Shown: positions 7,141 to 14,335 of the stretch, piece after piece
How positions within the stretch are numbered: position 1 is the stretch's first letter
Layout of the letters: every line of letters starts with the position of its first letter
NCBI GenBank assembly: GCA_026002305.1
Contig: BOBI01000023.1
Coordinates: 1 to 22,956 of the forward strand
DNA: 22,956 bases
Origin: Spirochaetia bacterium
GTDB taxonomy: Bacteria > Spirochaetota > Spirochaetia > Treponematales > Breznakiellaceae
Direction: 5' to 3'
Translations under genes and position numbers: made by a program
The notes under the pieces: generated by a model
What the model saw: only the letters and a program-made list of their open reading frames with translations
Databases searched by the model: none
Told to the model about the DNA's origin: nothing

Positions 7141-8781
7141 ATGCAAAACGGTAAAACTGTAGTTTTTGTTGATTCCGGCGTAGGAGGCAGGCCTTACCTT
7201 GACGTTTTTAAAGATAGAAATCCCGATGTACAAACCGTGTATATTGCCGATTCACAGCATTATCCCTATGGTGAAAAAACAAGACCTGAGCTTGTAGAAA
7301 TTTTAAGCGGTCTTACCGCGAAAATAATTGATGAGCACAATCCGGCGGTAATTGTCCTTGCCTGTAACACGGCTTCCGTAACGGCGCTAGAGGAACTTCG
7401 TCTGCTATATCCTGATATTCCGTTTGTCGGCACTGTACCGGCTATAAAGCCCGCAATACTGGCGAGTAGAAAAAAACATATCGGTGTTATAGGCACAGAG
7501 CGCACCGTAGCGGAAACATATATTGATGATCTTGCGCGTTCCATTGAAAAAGAATATGCCGGTAGAAAAGTAACAAAAATAACAAAGATAGGCGCGGCGG
7601 ACCTTGTTGATTTTGTTGAAAAGAAATTAGAAACCGCAAGCAATGTTGAAAAGTTTAACGCGGCGGAAATTTATGTTAAATGGTTTAGGGAAGCCGGTGC
7701 GGACGGTATTGTACTCGGCTGTACTCATTTTTTGTTTTTGTTAGACGAATTTAAAGAAGCTGCAAAACCCGACATAACAATTTATGATTCGCTAGACGGT
7801 GTCAGCGCCCGTATCGAAGCCATTCTTTCCAAAAACATGAAAGGTTTAATAATAAGCGGCAGCCGTAATGTATTTGTTGTTAAGCCGCTTACGTCGCATA
7901 ACGCAAATGAAAATTATATTGAATGCCGCATTAAGGGCAAGGTTTTAAAAGAAGATAAAAACTTTTTCAACCCGCTTGCCCCCGGTGATATTGTTGAGTA
8001 TACACAAACAGGTCTTATTATTTCCCTTAAAAAGCGGCGCAATATTTTTACAAGGTTTAACATTAAAGGTAATGTACCGCAGATACTGGCGGCGAATATT
8101 GATCTTGCGTTTTGTATAACAAGCCCCGCCTCGCCGCCGTTCAGACCGCGCTTTATAGACCGTTTTTTATTACAGGCGGAAGTATGTGGTATAACACCTG
8201 TAATCTTATGTAATAAACACGATCTGTTATGCGAAAGTTCTTCTAATTATGAAATTATACAGGAACGTCTTAATAACTACAGAATAATAGGATACAAAAC
8301 CATTTTTACTTCCGTGCAGTCAGGGGACGGTTTGGAAGCATTACAAAAAATGTTAATAAATAAAACTTCTGTTTTTTGCGGACAAAGCGGGGTTGGTAAA
8401 TCGAGCCTTTTAAACGCGCTGCTGCCCGAGGCCTGCATGAAAGTCGGCGGCATGAACAAAAAATGGGACAGGGGAAACCACACAACTGTTATGGCGCATC
8501 TGTTTGAATCAAAAAATAATGATTTTACGTTAATCGATACGCCGGGTGTCCGCAATTTTTCCATAGCCGGTGTTACAGCAAAAGACATAATAAATTATAT
8601 GCCGGATATTCTTGGCGCCGCCCGCGATTGCGGGTTCGGCGCATCGTGTACGCACAGGAGCGAAGAAGGCTGCGGCGTTCTAAAAGCTGTTAAAACAGGC
8701 GCCATTCATCCTGAACGCTATCAAAGTTTTATTAAGATATTTGATGAGGTTGTTAGCAATGAGGGTGAGCTACTATACTAA
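7141..8781 (+). CDS. Glutamate racemase fused to ribosome-maturation GTPase RsgA
   Basis: One uninterrupted 546-residue frame with two enzymes. Residues 1-232 are a glutamate racemase (MurI), which makes D-glutamate for peptidoglycan: DSGVGG (11-16), YPYGEKT (41-47), ACNTAS with catalytic C75, and GCTHF with catalytic C194 and H196. The usual CP before the LV-motif is replaced (GAADLVDFVE). Residues 233-546 are RsgA (YjeQ), a circularly permuted GTPase for 30S maturation: an OB-fold at ~235-300, G4 NKHD (359-362), G1 GQSGVGKSS (414-422), G2 around NHTT (446-449), G3 DTPG (466-469), then the zinc site C497, C503, H505, C511. Both halves look complete. An internal ATG at 7837 opens the RsgA half but has no Shine-Dalgarno. 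The gene starts 4 bp after metI with a weak AGG upstream, so it is probably the third cistron of that operon. A sequencing indel joining two genes is the main alternative. Confidence 0.85.
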   Translation: MQNGKTVVFVDSGVGGRPYLDVFKDRNPDVQTVYIADSQHYPYGEKTRPELVEILSGLTAKIIDEHNPAVIVLACNTASVTALEELRLLYPDIPFVGTVPAIKPAILASRKKHIGVIGTERTVAETYIDDLARSIEKEYAGRKVTKITKIGAADLVDFVEKKLETASNVEKFNAAEIYVKWFREAGADGIVLGCTHFLFLLDEFKEAAKPDITIYDSLDGVSARIEAILSKNMKGLIISGSRNVFVVKPLTSHNANENYIECRIKGKVLKEDKNFFNPLAPGDIVEYTQTGLIISLKKRRNIFTRFNIKGNVPQILAANIDLAFCITSPASPPFRPRFIDRFLLQAEVCGITPVILCNKHDLLCESSSNYEIIQERLNNYRIIGYKTIFTSVQSGDGLEALQKMLINKTSVFCGQSGVGKSSLLNALLPEACMKVGGMNKKWDRGNHTTVMAHLFESKNNDFTLIDTPGVRNFSIAGVTAKDIINYMPDILGAARDCGFGASCTHRSEEGCGVLKAVKTGAIHPERYQSFIKIFDEVVSNEGELLY

Positions 8782-8794
8782 ACCGTTTTTAAGC

Positions 8795-8803
8795 TGATAG
8801 CAT
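8795..8803 (+). promoter_or_regulatory. Putative extended -10 element of the aconitase gene
   Basis: TGATAGCAT matches the extended -10 pattern TGnTAnnAT and ends nine bases before the ATG at 8813. The surrounding TTTTTAAGCTGATA (8786-8799) repeats, at the same distance from the gene start, the sequence upstream of tRNA-Leu. No Shine-Dalgarno and no good -35 are seen. Confidence 0.4.
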
Positions 8804-8812
8804 TAGCACATT

Positions 8813-10768
8813 ATGGGATTAACTATTACTGAAAAAATAATTAAGGCGCATAAAGTTGCAGGCACGCTTGATAGGGGAGGCGAGGTTGCCCTTAAAATTG
8901 ACCAGACCTTGACGCAGGACGCTACGGGGACCATGTGCTATCTGCAATTTGAGACGATGGATGTGGCTCGGGTGCGTACGGAAGTTTCGGTGTCGTATAT
9001 CGACCACAACACGATTCAGGAAGATTACAAAAATGCTGATGACCACCGCTATTTGCAGAGTGCGGCGGCGCGTTACGGGTTGTATTTTTCACAGGCAGGG
9101 AACGGGATATGTCATCAGGTTCATTTGGAGAATTTTGGTGTGCCCGGAGAAACGCTTTTAGGATCTGATTCGCACACCCCCACATGCGGCGGGCTTGGTA
9201 TGCTTGCGATGGGCGCCGGTGGTTTGGATGTGGCGGTTGCTATGGCCGGCGGCGCTTTTACCCTTACGATGCCGCGTATTTATTGCGTGCGGCTAACCGG
9301 CGCTTTGCGCCCTGCCGCCTCTGCAAAGGACATTATTCTGGAACTGTTGCGCCGCGAAACCGTTAAGGGGGGTGTAGGCGCGGTTTACGAGTATCAAGGT
9401 ACGGGGGTTGCTTCTCTTTCGGTGATGCAGCGCGCTACGATTACCAATATGGGGGCGGAGCTTGGCGCTACCTCGTCGGTCTTCCCATCCGACGAAAATA
9501 CCCGTGCCTTTTTGACGGAGCGCGGGCGCGCAGACACATGGCGCGGGTTAAAGGCCGACGACGATGCTGTTTACGATAAAATTATCGACATTGACCTTGG
9601 ATCTATTGAGCCGCTTGCCGCCTGTCCGCATTCACCGGATAATGTAAAACCCGTTGCTTCTCTTTTAGGCACACCCGTGGATCAGGTTGTGATTGGCTCG
9701 TGTACTAATTCATCAATAGAAGACCTTGCTGCTGCGGCGGAAATCCTGAAAGGTAAAACAGTGCATCCGCGTGTTTCGGCGGGCCTTGCCTGCGGCAGCC
9801 GTGCGATTCTGCTTGCCGCGAACAAATCCGGCATTTTACAGGAATTCCTGCGGGCGGGTTTTCGTGTGTTGGAAAATGTCTGCGGGCCGTGTATCGGTAT
9901 GGGTTTTGCGCCTGTGTCTAACGCGGTTAGCCTTCGTACATTTAACCGTAACTTTAAGGGGCGCAGCGGCACCGCAAGCGCCGGAGTTTATCTTGTTTCT
10001 GTGGAAACGGCAGCGGCTTCAGCTGTTTCCGGCACAATTACGCCGGCGCCTGTTGTTGCGGCGTCCGCAAACACCACCGGCAGCGGCTACTTTGCAGACA
10101 TTACGCAATTTGCTAACAATATGCTTTTACCGCCTTTGCCACAGGCAGAGGCGGTAAAAGTGCGTATTGAGCACGGGCCGAATATCAAGCCGGTACCCGC
10201 CGGTGCGCCTCTCCCTGATGCGCTAAAAATTCCCGTGCTTATAAAAACCGGCGACAACATCACCACCGACGACATCATGCCGGCCGGCGCGAAGGCGCTG
10301 CCGTTCCGCTCGAATATACCGGAAATTTCCAAATTTGTGTTTAATGCTGTAGACTCAGGTTTTTATGACAGAGCCCAAAAAGCTGTTAGCGGTCTAATTG
10401 TGGGCGGAACCAATTACGGGCAGGGATCTTCCCGCGAACACGCCGCCCTTGCGCCTATGTTTTTGGGTGTTAAGGTTGTGTTGGCCGTTTCTTTTGCCAG
10501 AATTCACAAGGCAAATCTGATAAACTACGGTATTTTGCCGCTTGTTTTTGCGGATTCTGCTTTCTATAACAAGGTTGAACAGAACGATTTGCTGGAATTC
10601 TCAAATTTACATCAGATTTTAAGTGATACCGGAGGTGATTCAATCAAATTCACCGCCCAAAACATAACTAAAAAGGAAGATATCGTGGTTGTTTTGGAAG
10701 TATCGGAACGTGAAAAACAAATTCTTTTGTCGGGCGGAACAATCCTTTGGACAAAGAAAAACGCCTGA
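8813..10768 (+). CDS. Aconitate hydratase, single-chain ~650-residue type
   Basis: Interconverts citrate and isocitrate in the cytoplasm using a [4Fe-4S] cluster. The 651 residues follow the LeuC-like catalytic part plus C-terminal swivel order of the short bacterial aconitases found mostly in anaerobes, rather than the ~900-residue AcnA/AcnB. Cluster cysteines are C297 (IGSCTNS), C357 and C360 (CGPCIGMGF). Substrate-site features include DHNTIQ (64-69), GSDSHTPTCGG (117-127) and, in the swivel domain, KTGDNITTDDIMPAG and NYGQGSSREHAAL. All key residues are present. Related 3-isopropylmalate or homoaconitate enzymes are usually two-subunit, so aconitase is favoured. No citrate synthase or isocitrate dehydrogenase gene is nearby. 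Its 3' end overlaps the DUF58 gene by 22 bp. No Shine-Dalgarno is visible. Confidence 0.92.
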   Translation: MGLTITEKIIKAHKVAGTLDRGGEVALKIDQTLTQDATGTMCYLQFETMDVARVRTEVSVSYIDHNTIQEDYKNADDHRYLQSAAARYGLYFSQAGNGICHQVHLENFGVPGETLLGSDSHTPTCGGLGMLAMGAGGLDVAVAMAGGAFTLTMPRIYCVRLTGALRPAASAKDIILELLRRETVKGGVGAVYEYQGTGVASLSVMQRATITNMGAELGATSSVFPSDENTRAFLTERGRADTWRGLKADDDAVYDKIIDIDLGSIEPLAACPHSPDNVKPVASLLGTPVDQVVIGSCTNSSIEDLAAAAEILKGKTVHPRVSAGLACGSRAILLAANKSGILQEFLRAGFRVLENVCGPCIGMGFAPVSNAVSLRTFNRNFKGRSGTASAGVYLVSVETAAASAVSGTITPAPVVAASANTTGSGYFADITQFANNMLLPPLPQAEAVKVRIEHGPNIKPVPAGAPLPDALKIPVLIKTGDNITTDDIMPAGAKALPFRSNIPEISKFVFNAVDSGFYDRAQKAVSGLIVGGTNYGQGSSREHAALAPMFLGVKVVLAVSFARIHKANLINYGILPLVFADSAFYNKVEQNDLLEFSNLHQILSDTGGDSIKFTAQNITKKEDIVVVLEVSEREKQILLSGGTILWTKKNA

Positions 10769-12138
10769 GCAGTTTATCGCCGGGTAGAAGTTTATTTATT
10801 ACCGCGCTTACCTCTCTTTTTTTAGGTACTGCTTCATTTTTTCTGCCGTTATTACTGCCAATCTGGAAAATTTCCATGCTGATTTTAATTCCGGTATTGA
10901 TAATTGACGCAATTTTGCTTATTTTTTGGACAGACAGGCTTAATGTACAACGAAAAATCAGCCCGACTCTTGCTTTAGGCCGCAGCACAACGGTAAATGT
11001 TAATATATCGCCGAATGGTAAAGGTATAATTCCCGTTAAATTTAAATTTTTCGACATTTACGATGATTCTTTTGACTGCGCTTCCATGCCGATAACTGTC
11101 CGAAGTCTTAATTTTGCCAATAAAACATCAAAATCTCACAAAAACGATGAATTTACCGGTTGGAATTTACAATATATTATTCTGCCCGGGCGGCGCGGAA
11201 ACTGGGAATTTAAAGCCTGTCATCTGCTGTTTAGTTCCATGCTTCATTTTTGGCGTTTAAAGACGGTTGTGACTGTGGAAAGCCGCGGTCGAACCTATCC
11301 TGATTTTACCGCTTTGGCGCAAAGTAGTAACTTACAGGTCTTGCTGCAGTGTGTGGGCGAAAAAAAAGTGCGCAGACGCGGTTGTGGTCTGGAATTTGAA
11401 AGCCTTAGGGACTGGCAGAACGGCGACACCATTAAGTCGATTGACTGGCGCGCGACAAGCAGGCGGCAAAAATTCACCGTGCGCGAATATCAGGAAGAAC
11501 AGGATCAGAATGTGCTTTTTTTGCTGGACTCAGGCTACAGGCTTAACAGGCGCAATGGCGAAGGACAGCAGGGTACCCAGTTTGACAGCGCGTTAAATGC
11601 AGCGCTGCTTTTGTCCCATGTCGCGCTTAAATCGGGTGACTCTGTTTCCGCCTGCGTCTTTGGCAACTGTGAGCGCTGGATTCCTCCGCGCAAAGGGATC
11701 AATGCGTTATGCGCAATCACCAACGGCCTGTTCGATGTTCAAAGCGCCGGTGTGCCCTCATCGCTTTTTTCCGCGTTGGAAACGGCGCTTACTCACTTAA
11801 AGCGGCGCACTTTTATTGTGCTTGTAAGCAACTTTAGAAAAGAAGACTCCGAACAGCTGTCGTGGATTTTACCTCGCATAACGCGCCGTCATCTTTTGCT
11901 GCTTGTAAGTATGCGCGAAAGCGAGGCAGAGCGGTTAGCCTCGCGTGCGTTATGCGAAATTGTGTCCAACGATGATGTTTTAGAATCCGCCGCCGCTTAC
12001 GCGTATATCGCTGAACGAAAAGAAATGTACAAACAATGGGAACATCAGGGTGTTCTAACAATGGAAACATCCTCCGACTCCATTTCCGCCGCACTAATAA
12101 ACCGTTACCTGGCCGTTAAACGAAAAGGCGTGTTGTAA
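10747..12138 (+). CDS. DUF58-domain membrane-anchored protein with a VWA-like fold
   Basis: A 463-residue protein with two N-terminal membrane helices (about 14-38 and 42-62), a beta-rich segment (about 68-185) and the DUF58 signature GLEFESLRDWQNGDTIKSIDW (214-234) with WRATSRR, followed by a VWA-like domain from VLFLLDSG (256-263). The metal-site motif, normally DxSxS, reads DSGYR and appears degenerate. DUF58 proteins are usually paired with a MoxR AAA-ATPase and other VWA proteins; none is present here, so its role is unknown. The start must be TTG at 10747: the frame opens at 10714 after a TGA, and the next ATG would remove the first membrane helix. The start lies inside the aconitase gene, which suggests translational coupling. 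Its last 45 bp overlap the convergent pseudouridine synthase gene. Confidence 0.88.
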   Translation: MDKEKRLSSLSPGRSLFITALTSLFLGTASFFLPLLLPIWKISMLILIPVLIIDAILLIFWTDRLNVQRKISPTLALGRSTTVNVNISPNGKGIIPVKFKFFDIYDDSFDCASMPITVRSLNFANKTSKSHKNDEFTGWNLQYIILPGRRGNWEFKACHLLFSSMLHFWRLKTVVTVESRGRTYPDFTALAQSSNLQVLLQCVGEKKVRRRGCGLEFESLRDWQNGDTIKSIDWRATSRRQKFTVREYQEEQDQNVLFLLDSGYRLNRRNGEGQQGTQFDSALNAALLLSHVALKSGDSVSACVFGNCERWIPPRKGINALCAITNGLFDVQSAGVPSSLFSALETALTHLKRRTFIVLVSNFRKEDSEQLSWILPRITRRHLLLLVSMRESEAERLASRALCEIVSNDDVLESAAAYAYIAERKEMYKQWEHQGVLTMETSSDSISAALINRYLAVKRKGVL

Positions 12139-13074
12139 GTGAATATCGTTTATGTTACCAAAACACCGCTTAATTTTTTCTGTAAATTTTTCAGGTAGCG
12201 GCGCGGTAATTTTTTCGATACCGAATGTACCGGCGGGAAATTCAATTCTGTAGGCATGGAGGAAAAAAGGCGGCGGCAAAACGCTGCCGTATTTTTTATC
12301 ACCTGAAAGCGGATGACCGCGCGAGGCGGCACAGGCTCTTATTTGATGTGTGCGGCCCGTTTTTATTGTAATCTCGGCAAGTGTAAGTTCTCCTGTGTAT
12401 GCAAGCGGCCGTACTTCGGTTAACGCTTTTTTTGCGCCTTGTGCGCTATTCTCTGTTACAAATGTTTTTTGACGGACGCTGTCACGAACAAGATAATCTT
12501 CCCAAAAAGTTTTTTTTTCCATGCGGCCTTCAAGCAGTGCAAGGTATGTTTTTTTTATAAGACCCGTCTGTAACAAAACGCTGAATTCTTTTGCTCCGGC
12601 AAGTGATGTTCCAAAAACAATTATGCCGGTTGTGGGTTTATCCAAACGGTTAAGCGGGCCGCTTTTAAATGAAAGGGATTCCGGACCTTTAAGATAAAGG
12701 CGCACCTGTGTTTCAAGGCTGTTATGGCCGTGAGTTGCGATACCGCATTTCTTGTTAAGAACTAAAATTCCGTTTTTTTCAAAAAGAATATTTTTATAAA
12801 AATCAGTTTGAAGTTGTATGTTTGATAAGAAGTTATCATCTAAATTCTCTGAGGTTAAATTCTTTTCGTTTGACAGCTTCATTCCTTTGATTTCAATGGT
12901 TTCTCCGCATCGTACACGAACCATTCCTAAAGCCGCTTTGCCGTCAACTAAAATTTGTTTTTTACGGAGCATCCTGCTTATTGCCGATATAGGGACGGCG
13001 GGCAGCATTTTACGAAGAATCCTGTCGAGCCGTCTGCCGTCATCGTCAGCACAAGCCGTGCAAACCGTTATCAT
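12094..13074 (-). CDS. RluA-family pseudouridine synthase with S4 domain
   Basis: Isomerises uridine to pseudouridine in rRNA or tRNA. The 326 residues comprise an N-terminal S4 RNA-binding domain (about 13-65) and an RluA/RluD-type catalytic domain (about 93-300). The catalytic aspartate is D145 in NRLDKPTTG; most relatives have HRLD, so N142 replaces the usual histidine. GRTHQIR (240-246) is the second conserved motif. The linker at 65-92 is long and Asn/Leu-rich. The target site cannot be told from sequence. The last 14 residues are encoded in the region that overlaps the DUF58 gene and look like a non-conserved tail. The ATG follows the stop of the carboxypeptidase gene after one base (TAA-A-ATG) with no Shine-Dalgarno, so translation probably depends on re-initiation. 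Confidence 0.9.
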   Translation of the reverse strand: MITVCTACADDDGRRLDRILRKMLPAVPISAISRMLRKKQILVDGKAALGMVRVRCGETIEIKGMKLSNEKNLTSENLDDNFLSNIQLQTDFYKNILFEKNGILVLNKKCGIATHGHNSLETQVRLYLKGPESLSFKSGPLNRLDKPTTGIIVFGTSLAGAKEFSVLLQTGLIKKTYLALLEGRMEKKTFWEDYLVRDSVRQKTFVTENSAQGAKKALTEVRPLAYTGELTLAEITIKTGRTHQIRACAASRGHPLSGDKKYGSVLPPPFFLHAYRIEFPAGTFGIEKITAPLPEKFTEKIKRCFGNINDIHLQHAFSFNGQVTVY

Positions 13075-13075
13075 T

Positions 13076-14311
13076 TTATTTTTTATTATTTTTATTAGTG
13101 AATAACATCACAATCGAATCCCACAATGATCTAAAAAACCCGCCTTTATCTATTTCTGACTCTGTTAAAATTTCCATTTGTCCAAGTTTGCCTTCGCCAT
13201 CATATAAATGAATTATACCGATTTGTGCTCCCGCCGTTTGCGGCGCGGTCAAATTGAAGGTCTCTATTTCCCACCGCAAATCATCATTACCACGATCTAG
13301 CATAACGGTCCACACCGGCGGGCCTTTAGGTACTATTCCGGCATATTTATTTTTACCCTTCCAAACCCGCACGGGTTGCAATTTTGGAAAAGGTAAACGC
13401 AGGGTTTTAAAATTTTCATAACCCCACGCCAACAGAGCGCGGCCATCTCTGTCGCGGGCACGGGAACCCCAATACGAGCCTAATTCGGCGGGAACCCCTA
13501 GAAGGACGGCGACAAAACGTGTACCGTCCCTGTTTGCGGTAAGAGCGATATTGTAACCGGCTTCGTCAATATAGCCGGTTTTAAGACCGTCCACGCCCTC
13601 AAATGTTTTTAATAAACCGATGTGATTTCCCTGAACAATAGTTCCGGGCTTATTTCGTTGTGCAGCGGTTACATTCTCAATTTTAGGAAATGCAAATTCC
13701 GGCACCGAATGTAGTTCTTTAAGGTTTTCAGGGTGTAATTTTATATATTCTGTGCAAAAAATCGCAAATTCCATTGCCGTGGTAATATTTTTTTCTGAAA
13801 TTCCAGACGGTTCAACAAAAAATGTTCGTGATAAACCCAGCGCCGCCGCCTCATCGTTCATCATAACCGCAAAACCATCTACCGAAGGGGCAAAATTTAA
13901 TGCAACGGCGACAGCCGCATCATTGCCGGAAGGAACGGCAAGCCCCAGAAAAAGCTCATGCAGGTTTACGGTTTGCCCCTGAGCCAAAAACATCAAACTG
14001 GAGCGCGGCGGCTGATTTACAGCCCAGCTTTCCTTTGGAATATTGACATGATCATATACGGATATACCCCGCCGCGCCGCCTCTTTTTGCGCAACATGGA
14101 TTGTCATAAGTTTCGTAAGACTTGCCGGAGATATAGGCAGATCAGGATTTTTTGCGTAAAGCACAACACCTGTCGCGGCATCAAGCAGCACCGCCGACAG
14201 AGCCTGTAATTCCGCAGGTGTCCGCGGCTCGTACAATACCGACGGGCTTTCGGCACTGTTTACGTTAAACACACCCAAGAAAATTAGTAAGAGAAAAAAC
14301 ATTTTTTTCAT
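13076..14311 (-). CDS. dacA: D-alanyl-D-alanine carboxypeptidase (PBP5/DacA family, S11)
   Basis: Removes the terminal D-alanine of peptidoglycan stem peptides on the outer face of the cytoplasmic membrane. The 411-residue precursor begins with a signal peptide (KK, then hydrophobic 4-16, likely cut after VNSA20). The penicillin-binding motifs are complete: SxxK as S64-LT-K67, SGN at 128-130 and KTG at 244-246. A C-terminal beta domain (about 290-385) follows. The tail FFRSLWDSIVMLF ending in NKNNKK resembles the amphipathic membrane anchor of this family. The promoter-like TGTTATAAT lies nine bases upstream with no Shine-Dalgarno, partly inside the end of yifB. The pseudouridine synthase gene follows one base after its stop and is likely co-transcribed. 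Confidence 0.94.
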   Translation of the reverse strand: MKKMFFLLLIFLGVFNVNSAESPSVLYEPRTPAELQALSAVLLDAATGVVLYAKNPDLPISPASLTKLMTIHVAQKEAARRGISVYDHVNIPKESWAVNQPPRSSLMFLAQGQTVNLHELFLGLAVPSGNDAAVAVALNFAPSVDGFAVMMNDEAAALGLSRTFFVEPSGISEKNITTAMEFAIFCTEYIKLHPENLKELHSVPEFAFPKIENVTAAQRNKPGTIVQGNHIGLLKTFEGVDGLKTGYIDEAGYNIALTANRDGTRFVAVLLGVPAELGSYWGSRARDRDGRALLAWGYENFKTLRLPFPKLQPVRVWKGKNKYAGIVPKGPPVWTVMLDRGNDDLRWEIETFNLTAPQTAGAQIGIIHLYDGEGKLGQMEILTESEIDKGGFFRSLWDSIVMLFTNKNNKK

Positions 14312-14320
14312 TTTAAAAAT

Positions 14321-14329
14321 ATTATAACA
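14321..14329 (-). promoter_or_regulatory. Extended -10 promoter element of dacA
   Basis: On the minus strand TGTTATAAT (14329 to 14321) is a perfect extended -10 element, with the bases ATTTTTAAA between it and the dacA ATG at 14311. The predicted transcription start falls within a few bases of the ATG. The upstream part overlaps the last codons of yifB (stop at 14336-14338). Confidence 0.55.
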
Positions 14330-14335
14330 AATCTT

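Noticed and set aside
8813..10400. More GC-rich aconitase segment as a sign of horizontal transfer
   Set aside because: The difference from neighbours is moderate and could reflect expression-linked codon choice; no flanking mobile element or repeat supports transfer.
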